Part shown: positions 58,407 through 64,000 of the stretch, one piece after another
How the letters are laid out: every line of letters begins with the position of its first letter
Position numbering within the stretch: position 1 is the stretch's first letter
From: an uncultured Rhodobiaceae bacterium
GTDB taxonomy: Bacteria > Pseudomonadota > Alphaproteobacteria > Rhizobiales > TMED25
DNA length: 64,000 bases
Direction: 5' to 3'
Assembly: GCA_913045225.1 (NCBI GenBank)
Contig: CAJWPC010000002.1
Location: 1 to 64,000, forward strand
Notes under the pieces: generated by a model
Told to the model about the DNA's origin: nothing
What the model saw: the letters and a program-made list of their open reading frames with translations, nothing else
Database searches by the model: none
Program-made: the position numbers and the translations under genes

Positions 58407-59171
58407 TCATGCACTAATATTAATTAGCTCATCATGCTTTACTTCGTAGCGATTTGATGCAAATTCTCTATTTGTGTAAGCTAAGCAAAAACCGTTCGCA
58501 TTTGAACCTAAAAAACCGACCTCTTTCTTATCTTGAAATAATTTGGTGCCTTGTGATTTAGGACTTCCAGTATAGGCCAATCTCATGAATTTCTTTTTCG
58601 ATATTACTTTATTATGATAAACGCGAGAAACAATTTCTTGTCCTGGATAGCATCCTTTTTCATTTGAGATTGAATTCATGTATGAGTCTAATTCATGGGG
58701 AAAAACATCTTCGGATTTGAAGTCTTTATTCAATTCAGCGATCGACTCAAATATTCGAATATTATCAAAATTATTCGTGTAATCCTCCGATGATATTTGT
58801 TTTTTTGGCTCAATTCCTCTCAGTCCAATCCTCGCATTGCGAGGATCAGATGTATATTTCGTATTAGTTTCTGACCAAAACACTGCATATTCATTTTTTA
58901 TGCTTATATCAATTTTGCTGCGTAATTTATATGATATGAGATGACTCAACAGATCATCTACTGATTGTTCATTGACATCAATCAAAACTCGGTCATTGAC
59001 ATCATGAATATAAAATTCAAATAAAATCTTACCTTTGTTGTTTAGAAGAAAAGTATGTATGATTTTCCTTTTCTTTATCTCACTAATATCATTTGTAATC
59101 AGATTTTGTAAAAAATTTATTGTATCTATGCCTGATACTTCCAAAATTTTCCTGTCATTTAAATAATGCAT
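58407..59171 (-). CDS. ygfZ: Folate-binding YgfZ-like protein (iron-sulfur cluster assembly)
   Basis: Aminomethyltransferase-fold protein that helps mature or repair iron-sulfur enzymes using folate. The 254 residues include the motif ISNEKGCYPGQEIVSRVYH, which holds the conserved Cys (K-G-C-Y-x-G-Q-E). LLSHLISYKLRSKIDI is like the folate-binding GcvT lobe. The N-terminus SGIDTINFLQNLITNDI also fits. It overlaps the phosphatase gene and is divergent from the AcuI-like gene. Confidence 0.9.
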   Translation of the reverse strand: MHYLNDRKILEVSGIDTINFLQNLITNDISEIKKRKIIHTFLLNNKGKILFEFYIHDVNDRVLIDVNEQSVDDLLSHLISYKLRSKIDISIKNEYAVFWSETNTKYTSDPRNARIGLRGIEPKKQISSEDYTNNFDNIRIFESIAELNKDFKSEDVFPHELDSYMNSISNEKGCYPGQEIVSRVYHNKVISKKKFMRLAYTGSPKSQGTKLFQDKKEVGFLGSNANGFCLAYTNREFASNRYEVKHDELINISA

Positions 59172-59235
59172 TTAAAATTTTTATTAATCAATTTATCTAT
59201 TATAATACTATTTATATTTATATTAGACCAGACTC

Positions 59236-60237
59236 ATGCAAATGCAAAAAAAAATCAATTCATGGTTAATCACACAAGTAGATAAAGGAACTCAAACTGA
59301 TTATCTCGAATTAGATAGTGGTGAGTTTTTATCAAATGAGATTATCATTGAGGTAAAAAATTCAGCTTTGAATTATAAAGATGCACTCGCTATTACCGGA
59401 ATGGCCCCAATAATAAGAAAATTTCCATTAATTCCTGGTATTGATTTTAGCGGTGTGGTAATTCAGTCAAAAAACAAAAAATTTGGTGAAGGAGATCGAG
59501 TGTTCGCAACTGGATTGGGTCTTGGCGAGCTTCAACATGGTGGGCTATCATCGCACGCATCAACAGATGCTGACATACTAATAAAACTACCAAATAAATA
59601 CACGCATTCTTATATAATGGGTCTTGGTACCGCAGGGCTTACTGCAATGTTAGCCGTTTTGGCATTACATGAAAACAGTATCAAACCAGACGCAGGTAAA
59701 GTATTGGTAACTGGCAGCTCAGGCGCTGTAGGTGGTATTGCAACCAAGTTACTTTTAAAGCTTGGTTATGAGGTAGTAGCCATGACATCACGCCCTGAAT
59801 ATAACAGAGATTATTTAAAATCTTTTGGTAATATTGAGGTACTTGATACAGATGATTTTTTAGGAAACCCAAGAATGCTATCAAAAGAAAGATGGGCTTC
59901 AGCGATAGATGTGGTAGGGGGTAAGGTACTTGAAAATATTATTACTGAGACCAACAGATCAGGGGTAATTTCAGTATGTGGTCAAGTCTTGGGCCTGAAT
60001 ATTGTCACGAATCTTGCACCATTTATTCTACGTGGTGTTCGGCTAATTGGTATCGACTCTGCCTTTTGTAGTCATGAGAGAAGAAGTAGGGCTTGGGATA
60101 TGATCTTTGATTTATTAGATGTAAAAGATGTCAACTATCTATCTGAGATAATAGATATTAAGGATGTTTATGAAAGATCCAAACTAATTGTTAATGGTAA
60201 AAATCGAAGAAGAATTATTACAAATAATTCTAATTAA
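59236..60237 (+). CDS. acuI: Acryloyl-CoA reductase-like zinc-free MDR oxidoreductase (AcuI/YhdH family)
   Basis: NADPH-dependent medium-chain oxidoreductase of the AcuI/YhdH family, which reduces acryloyl-CoA to propionyl-CoA. The 333 residues have NSALNYKDALAITG, then PLIPGIDFSGVVIQS, and the nucleotide loop VLVTGSSGAVGG at about 156-167. RLIGIDSAFCSHERR is a typical C-terminal segment. The reaction would detoxify acrylate, for example from DMSP breakdown or the 3-hydroxypropionate route; no DMSP lyase is in the window, so the context is open. A perfect TATAAT is at 59201-59206 but its -35 is poor. The gene ends four bases into the convergent Nudix gene. Confidence 0.85.
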   Translation: MQMQKKINSWLITQVDKGTQTDYLELDSGEFLSNEIIIEVKNSALNYKDALAITGMAPIIRKFPLIPGIDFSGVVIQSKNKKFGEGDRVFATGLGLGELQHGGLSSHASTDADILIKLPNKYTHSYIMGLGTAGLTAMLAVLALHENSIKPDAGKVLVTGSSGAVGGIATKLLLKLGYEVVAMTSRPEYNRDYLKSFGNIEVLDTDDFLGNPRMLSKERWASAIDVVGGKVLENIITETNRSGVISVCGQVLGLNIVTNLAPFILRGVRLIGIDSAFCSHERRSRAWDMIFDLLDVKDVNYLSEIIDIKDVYERSKLIVNGKNRRRIITNNSN

Positions 60238-60662
60238 TACCCGCAGATCTTAAGGATCCTTGAGGCGCCATCTATTAATTTTATTTCATTAATTTTACTG
60301 ATTTGATGCCATTTGGCAGCAACAACATCATCACCAAATTGAGGTTGACCGCTAATGTATGTACATTCATAAAATGATAAAACATAATGTATCTTTATTT
60401 TATCATTTGCATCTTTTCTTATGACATTAACGTTTTCAATTTGATCCCCAACTTTGATGATAATTGATGTCTCTTCGAGTACTTCCCTCGTGAGGGCTTC
60501 ATGAAGTGTTTCACCAATTTCAATTGCACCACCGGGAAAGCTCCATAATTCTTCCAGATTACTTTTTTTTACTAATAAAACGCTGTTATTATGAATAACT
60601 ACACCGGCTACTGCGCTGATTGGCCTATCTGGGTACTCCCTTTTGATATTATTTCTGAGCAT
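60234..60662 (-). CDS. Nudix hydrolase
   Basis: 142-residue Nudix protein. The Nudix box GGAIEIGETLHEALTREVLEET fits GX5EX7REUXEEXGU apart from the final glycine, which is Ser/Ile-like here (EETSI). The substrate is unknown; possibilities include ADP-ribose or oxidised nucleotides. It starts MLRNNIKREYPDRPIS at an ATG inside the end of dadA, so the dadA C-terminal codons and the Nudix N-terminal codons overlap in different frames. The first 28 bases are repeated on the other side of dadA (see repeats). Confidence 0.88.
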   Translation of the reverse strand: MLRNNIKREYPDRPISAVAGVVIHNNSVLLVKKSNLEELWSFPGGAIEIGETLHEALTREVLEETSIIIKVGDQIENVNVIRKDANDKIKIHYVLSFYECTYISGQPQFGDDVVAAKWHQISKINEIKLIDGASRILKICGY

Positions 60663-60667
60663 CACTT
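60640..60667 (-). repeat. Direct repeat, copy 1 (Nudix start / dadA end)
   Basis: 28-bp segment matching 61857-61884 in 25 positions (differences at 60651, 60657 and 60659). It covers the Nudix start codon plus its first codons and also supplies the last codons and stop of dadA. The same orientation as copy 2, about 1.2 kb apart. Confidence 0.75.
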
Positions 60668-61818
60668 GACTCGGTTATTTGTTCAGCTATCTTTTGTGCT
60701 GTATAAGCAGACAGCGTCCAGCCAAGATGTCCGTGTCCTGTATTGTAGTAAATATTATCATTACGTTTACTCCTCTTTACAATTGGCATCATGTAAGGAG
60801 TCATCGGTCGAAGACCTGCCCACGGAGTTATATACTCAGTATTTATTCCTGGAAACATTTTTTCGCTCCATCTTATAAGTGGTCTAATTCTCCGTTGAAT
60901 AATATCAGTATTATAGCCATTAAGTTCTGCAGTCCCCGCCACTCTAAGCCTGTCTTCACCGAGTCTACTGGTAACTATCTTAGCCCCATCATCTAACATA
61001 CTTGTCCATGGCGCAACTTCAGGATTATGTATTGTGATACTGTATCCTTTCACAGGATATATAGGCAAATTATCTCCTATTGTTTTTGCCAGTTCACGAC
61101 TGTTAACGCCGGCACAAACTACTAAAGGAATATCTGGATTTAGAAATTTTACTTCTTTATTGACATGCTTTACATTATATTTCGTTTCTAATACAGATAA
61201 TAAATTTGTGCAAAACTTATGTATATCTCCTGTAAAATCTGTCTCGTTGTAAAAGCCGCCCAGTAGTTTTGGCGGAGGAACAAGCGCTGGTTCAATATCT
61301 AAACATTCTTTTGGTGATACTTCCCATCTTTCAAGTCCTGCCTTATTATAAATTTTGTTCACTTTCCGAGCGTTATCTAATTCTGATTGGTCAGTATAAA
61401 TGTGTAGTATACCTTTTTCTACCATATCAAAAGATAAGTTTTCACGAGTAGCAATCTCTTTATAGAGTTTGTGAGCTGCCAAAGCCCACATACATGTATC
61501 GTATGTATTTTTTTCTGCATTGGGAATAGCTCTGATAAATCTGTATATCCACGTATATTTTTCAATACTAATAGATGGGTTAATTTTCAATGGAGCATCT
61601 GCCTTAAACAACCATTTGACTCCTTTCTTAACACTACGCCAACTATTCCAAGTTTCTGCATTGCTAGCACTAAGTTGTCCACCATTACCATAACTGGTCG
61701 CCATTGCTGGATGCTTTCTTTTATCATATATTACAACCTCGTGTCCGGCCCTTGCGAGGTAATATGCAGTTGTTATTCCAGCTATCCCCGCACCAACTAT
61801 AGCTACTTTTTTATTCAT
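60649..61818 (-). CDS. dadA: D-amino-acid dehydrogenase-like FAD oxidoreductase
   Basis: Predicted flavoprotein that oxidises D-amino acids (D-alanine in DadA) and feeds electrons to the respiratory chain. The 389 residues start with KVAIVGAGIAGITTAYYLARAGHEV (FAD Rossmann fold). Then come ATSYGNGGQLSASNAE, a substrate domain, and TPWAGLRPMTPYMMPIVKRS and YYNTGHGHLGWTLSA at the C-terminus, all DadA-like. A strong AAGAGGGAG lies just before the ATG, within the Nudix-derived fragment. It is flanked by near-identical direct repeats, suggesting later insertion between tsaC and the Nudix gene. The last residues (SSDAQK) are encoded by Nudix-derived sequence. Confidence 0.88.
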   Translation of the reverse strand: MNKKVAIVGAGIAGITTAYYLARAGHEVVIYDKRKHPAMATSYGNGGQLSASNAETWNSWRSVKKGVKWLFKADAPLKINPSISIEKYTWIYRFIRAIPNAEKNTYDTCMWALAAHKLYKEIATRENLSFDMVEKGILHIYTDQSELDNARKVNKIYNKAGLERWEVSPKECLDIEPALVPPPKLLGGFYNETDFTGDIHKFCTNLLSVLETKYNVKHVNKEVKFLNPDIPLVVCAGVNSRELAKTIGDNLPIYPVKGYSITIHNPEVAPWTSMLDDGAKIVTSRLGEDRLRVAGTAELNGYNTDIIQRRIRPLIRWSEKMFPGINTEYITPWAGLRPMTPYMMPIVKRSKRNDNIYYNTGHGHLGWTLSAYTAQKIAEQITESSDAQK

Positions 61819-61879
61819 TTTTATTCTCCCTCTTAACTCTTTTGACTGGATGTTCTCTTTTGATATTTTTTCTTAACAT
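61811..61879 (-). pseudogene. 22-codon copy of the Nudix gene N-terminus
   Basis: Open frame MLRKNIKREHP followed by VKRVKRENKNE and a stop. Its first eleven residues match the Nudix protein start MLRNNIKREYP with two changes. Its ATG overlaps the tsaC stop as TGATG, and it runs eight bases into dadA. The similarity stops after residue 11, so it is a fragment, not a functional Nudix gene. It may now act only as leader and ribosome-binding site for dadA. Confidence 0.6.
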
Positions 61880-61884
61880 CACTT
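61857..61884 (-). repeat. Direct repeat, copy 2 (tsaC end / dadA upstream)
   Basis: Partner of 60640-60667, 25 of 28 bases identical. It contains the last codon region and stop of tsaC and the ATG of the Nudix-like fragment. Together the two copies bracket dadA exactly. Confidence 0.75.
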
Positions 61885-62826
61885 TGAGGCTCGCTTAATT
61901 CTGTCGTTTATTGCCCTACCAATGCCTTGATGGGGGATTGGTGATATGGCAATTTTTTTAATATTCATGCTGTCAAGATCTCTCAAACATGCATACAATC
62001 TGTGAGCAAACTTATGCAAATCTCCAGTGCTTGAGAGATTAATTGTATTGACGTGGTTATTATTATTTTTTTCTCCAAATGTGATAAAATATTCATCTGT
62101 ATTGGGTTTTTTTACATTAATTCTAACTCTTGCCTTTGGTGAATAGTGTTTCTCAAGTTGACCCGGGGATAAAATTTTATGGCCATCATAAGCATCCAAC
62201 TCTAATTTTGTAATTTTAAATATTTGATCTTTTGTAATAGCCCCTTCTCGAAGAATTTGAATATTCTCTGATCTAACATCAACTATAGTCGACTCTATTC
62301 CGTGCGCACATTTATCACCATCAAGTATCATTTCAATATTGTCACCAAAGTCATCAAAAACGTGGCTTGCATTTGTAGCACTAACTGTGCCAGACAAATT
62401 TGCACTTGGAGCTGCAATTGGTTTCTTGTATTTTTTTAAGATTTTTAGCGCAACTGGATGTGAAGGCACTCTTAGTGCCACAGTTTGTAAATTTGAGGTG
62501 GCAATTGAGGATATTTGGCTTCCAATTGATTTATTTACAAGTAAAGTGAGGGGTCCGGGCCAGAATTTCTGGGCAAGTTTTTCCGAGTGATAATTAAAAA
62601 TCCCATAATTTTTTGCTTGTTCTAGACTTGCGACATGAATAATCAGTGGATTATGAAAAGGCCTTTTCTTTATTTCATAAATTTTAGATACTGCTTCGTC
62701 ACTGATTGCAGACGCACCAAGGCCGTACACGGTCTCTGTTGGAAATGCAACTAGGCCATTTTTCTCTAATATTTTTGCAGCTTTCTCAATATTTTTGCTG
62801 CTGGGCATATAAATGGTTTTTTTCAT
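61879..62826 (-). CDS. tsaC: L-threonylcarbamoyladenylate synthase (Sua5/YwlC type)
   Basis: Makes threonylcarbamoyl-AMP for the t6A37 modification of ANN-decoding tRNAs. The 315 residues show the two-domain Sua5 form: a catalytic YrdC domain (GLVAFPTETVYGLGASAISDEA, then KKRPFHNPLIIHVAS; APSANLSGTVSATN) and a C-terminal Sua5 domain after the linker LSPGQLEKHYSPKA. It is divergent from xseB. Its stop TGA overlaps an ATG that begins a fragment copy of the Nudix gene. Confidence 0.94.
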   Translation of the reverse strand: MKKTIYMPSSKNIEKAAKILEKNGLVAFPTETVYGLGASAISDEAVSKIYEIKKRPFHNPLIIHVASLEQAKNYGIFNYHSEKLAQKFWPGPLTLLVNKSIGSQISSIATSNLQTVALRVPSHPVALKILKKYKKPIAAPSANLSGTVSATNASHVFDDFGDNIEMILDGDKCAHGIESTIVDVRSENIQILREGAITKDQIFKITKLELDAYDGHKILSPGQLEKHYSPKARVRINVKKPNTDEYFITFGEKNNNNHVNTINLSSTGDLHKFAHRLYACLRDLDSMNIKKIAISPIPHQGIGRAINDRIKRASK

Positions 62827-62833
62827 TTTTTTA

Positions 62834-62862
62834 TTAACTCAAACAAAATATTTATATATAAT
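62834..62862 (+). promoter_or_regulatory. Candidate xseB-dxs promoter
   Basis: TTAACT (62834-62839), 17 bases, TATAAT (62857-62862). The -10 is a perfect consensus and the -35 matches four of six bases. It lies 58 bases before the xseB start in a 94-bp divergent gap. An AT-rich background limits confidence. Confidence 0.45.
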
Positions 62863-62920
62863 TTCATACTATTAAGTCAAAGTCATTCAGCAATATTACA
62901 TCAAAGGCACTTAGGAGATT

Positions 62921-63190
62921 ATGAGTAAAAAAATAGACTACCATAAGATAAAAGATTTAGATTTTGAGGAGGCTATGGACCAGTTAAACGAGATAATTCA
63001 AGGTCTTGAGAGTGGCGAAGTAAAGCTATCAGAGTCTGTAGATAAATTCGAATTAGGGTCAGAGCTCGCAAAGCATTGTAAAAAATTATTAGATGATGCG
63101 GAGACAAGAATAAATGCGATAAAGATTGATGGTGCAGGGGATATTATTTCAGAGCAAAAGATAGATAATTCTGATGAAAGTGACATTTAA
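62921..63190 (+). CDS. xseB: Exonuclease VII small subunit
   Basis: Regulatory subunit of ExoVII that binds several copies to XseA. The 89 residues form a helical hairpin with the signature [38 protein letters not shown] precedes the ATG at good spacing. Its stop overlaps the dxs start (TAATG), and the xseB-dxs pairing is common in proteobacteria. The partner xseA is at about 11-12 kb. Confidence 0.95.
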   Translation: MSKKIDYHKIKDLDFEEAMDQLNEIIQGLESGEVKLSESVDKFELGSELAKHCKKLLDDAETRINAIKIDGAGDIISEQKIDNSDESDI

Positions 63191-64000
63191 TGACATCCTA
63201 CGCTCTTTTAGATGAAATAAATGTTCCTTCTGATTTAAGAAATTTGAAAGAAAATGATCTTCCTCTTTTAGCAAGAGAACTTCGGGAAGAGTTAATAAAT
63301 ATTGTATCAGAGACTGGTGGTCATCTCGGCGCCGGACTTGGAGTTATTGAACTTACAATCGCATTACATTATATTTTTGAAACCCCAGATGACCGTATTA
63401 TATGGGATGTAGGGCACCAATCATATCCGCATAAAATTTTAACTGGACGTAGAAAACTTATGAAGACGCTCAGGAAGGGTGGAGGTATATCTGGATTTAC
63501 AAAAAGATCTGAAAGTATTTACGATCCATTTGGGGCAGCGCACTCGTCTACCTCGATATCATCAGGTCTGGGTATGAGTGTAGCAAGGGATATTGAAAGA
63601 AAAGATTATAATATCATTTCAGTAATTGGTGATGGAGCAATGAGTGCTGGTATGGCCTACGAGGCAATGAATAATGCTGGTGTTATGAAGAATAAGCTCA
63701 TTGTTATACTAAATGATAATGATATGTCTATTGCGCCACCAGTCGGTGCCATGAGCGCATATTTAGCTAAGCTAATTTCAGGGGGTATTTATCGTGGCTT
63801 TCGTAATTTTGTAAAAAAAATCATGAGATATTTACCGCCGCCAGTTCGTCGTGGTTTGGTTCGTTTTGAAGAGTATGGGAGGGGTTTTTTTACAGGCGGA
63901 ACATTATTTGAAGAAATGGGTTTTTATTATGTCGGTCCCATTGATGGTCATAATTTTAATCATTTATTACCAATATTGAAAAATGTTAAATCAAACAATG
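63190..64000 (+). CDS. dxs: 1-deoxy-D-xylulose-5-phosphate synthase (partial, runs off window)
   Basis: Thiamine-diphosphate enzyme that joins pyruvate and glyceraldehyde 3-phosphate in the first MEP-pathway step. About 270 residues are visible from [39 protein letters not shown] and [17 protein letters not shown] are family motifs. The TPP/Mg motif [18 protein letters not shown] ends in ILNDND. The transketolase C-terminal domains lie outside the window. It is translationally coupled to xseB. Confidence 0.97.
   Translation, partial: MTSYALLDEINVPSDLRNLKENDLPLLARELREELINIVSETGGHLGAGLGVIELTIALHYIFETPDDRIIWDVGHQSYPHKILTGRRKLMKTLRKGGGISGFTKRSESIYDPFGAAHSSTSISSGLGMSVARDIERKDYNIISVIGDGAMSAGMAYEAMNNAGVMKNKLIVILNDNDMSIAPPVGAMSAYLAKLISGGIYRGFRNFVKKIMRYLPPPVRRGLVRFEEYGRGFFTGGTLFEEMGFYYVGPIDGHNFNHLLPILKNVKSNN

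Overview
The window is a gene-dense, AT-rich stretch (roughly one third G+C by eye) of a bacterial chromosome. It contains almost only housekeeping genes and I see no tRNA or rRNA gene, CRISPR array, insertion sequence, integrase or phage gene. The gene content and order point to an alphaproteobacterium: a CIRCE-controlled groESL, a BamF-like DUF3035 lipoprotein behind lspA, xseA-DUF2093-lpxK, a plant/alphaproteobacterial-type gshA, an IalB-family protein, the cox assembly operon, an F0 operon with paired b/b' subunits, and CcrM next to mutY and rnhB. Very short intergenic gaps (the longest is about 210 bp) and overlapping convergent gene ends suggest a streamlined, probably free-living (perhaps marine) genome. 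I cannot place it more precisely from sequence alone.

Layout. 1-1.4 kb: groEL (cut by the window edge) and groES, leftward, behind a sigma70-like promoter and CIRCE operator. 1.5-7.7 kb: rightward HAD phosphatase, ribF, ileS, lspA and a BamF-like lipoprotein. 7.7-16.5 kb: alternating short units for rRNA modification (rsmD, rluB, rsmE), tRNA editing (tadA), purine synthesis (purD), exonuclease VII large subunit (xseA), lipid A/Kdo assembly (lpxK, waaA) and ubiquinone synthesis (ubiA). 16.5-20.3 kb: gshA, a Bcr/CflA-like exporter that appears to start with ATT, and two secreted proteins. 20.4-30.7 kb: the aa3 cytochrome oxidase operon (coxB, coxA, ctaB, a small CoxF-like protein, ctaG, coxC, DUF983, surf1), running on into thrC, an M16 peptidase, an acetyltransferase and a DsbD-N-like protein.

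30.7-44.1 kb: rnhA and thrB leftward, an orphan lipoprotein, then a leftward block DUF721-dsbA-smc-atpI-atpB-atpE-atpF'-atpF facing rightward mutY; then leftward ccrM, rnhB, moaB and a uracil-DNA-glycosylase-like protein. 44.2-54.4 kb: ETF-ubiquinone oxidoreductase, ispE, polyprenyl diphosphate synthase, a tRNA methyltransferase-like protein, glyQS and pyruvate phosphate dikinase. 54.4-57.8 kb: the complete aspartate-to-NAD operon nadABC. 57.9-62.8 kb: a tyrosine phosphatase, ygfZ, an AcuI/YhdH oxidoreductase, a Nudix hydrolase, a D-amino-acid dehydrogenase and tsaC. 62.8-64 kb: xseB and the start of dxs.

I found no convincing new multi-gene system. The most useful non-routine signals are: (1) an imperfect direct repeat flanking the dadA-like gene, with a 22-codon copy of the Nudix N-terminus, which looks like a scar of gene insertion; (2) two genes whose only sensible start is an ATT codon behind a well-spaced Shine-Dalgarno sequence; (3) a uracil-DNA glycosylase with a degraded catalytic motif; (4) hairpins and a terminator-like element at internal operon boundaries (coxA/ctaB, coxC/DUF983, atpI/atpB); and (5) ten convergent gene pairs that almost all touch or overlap. 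Motif comparisons are from memory and promoter calls are by eye.
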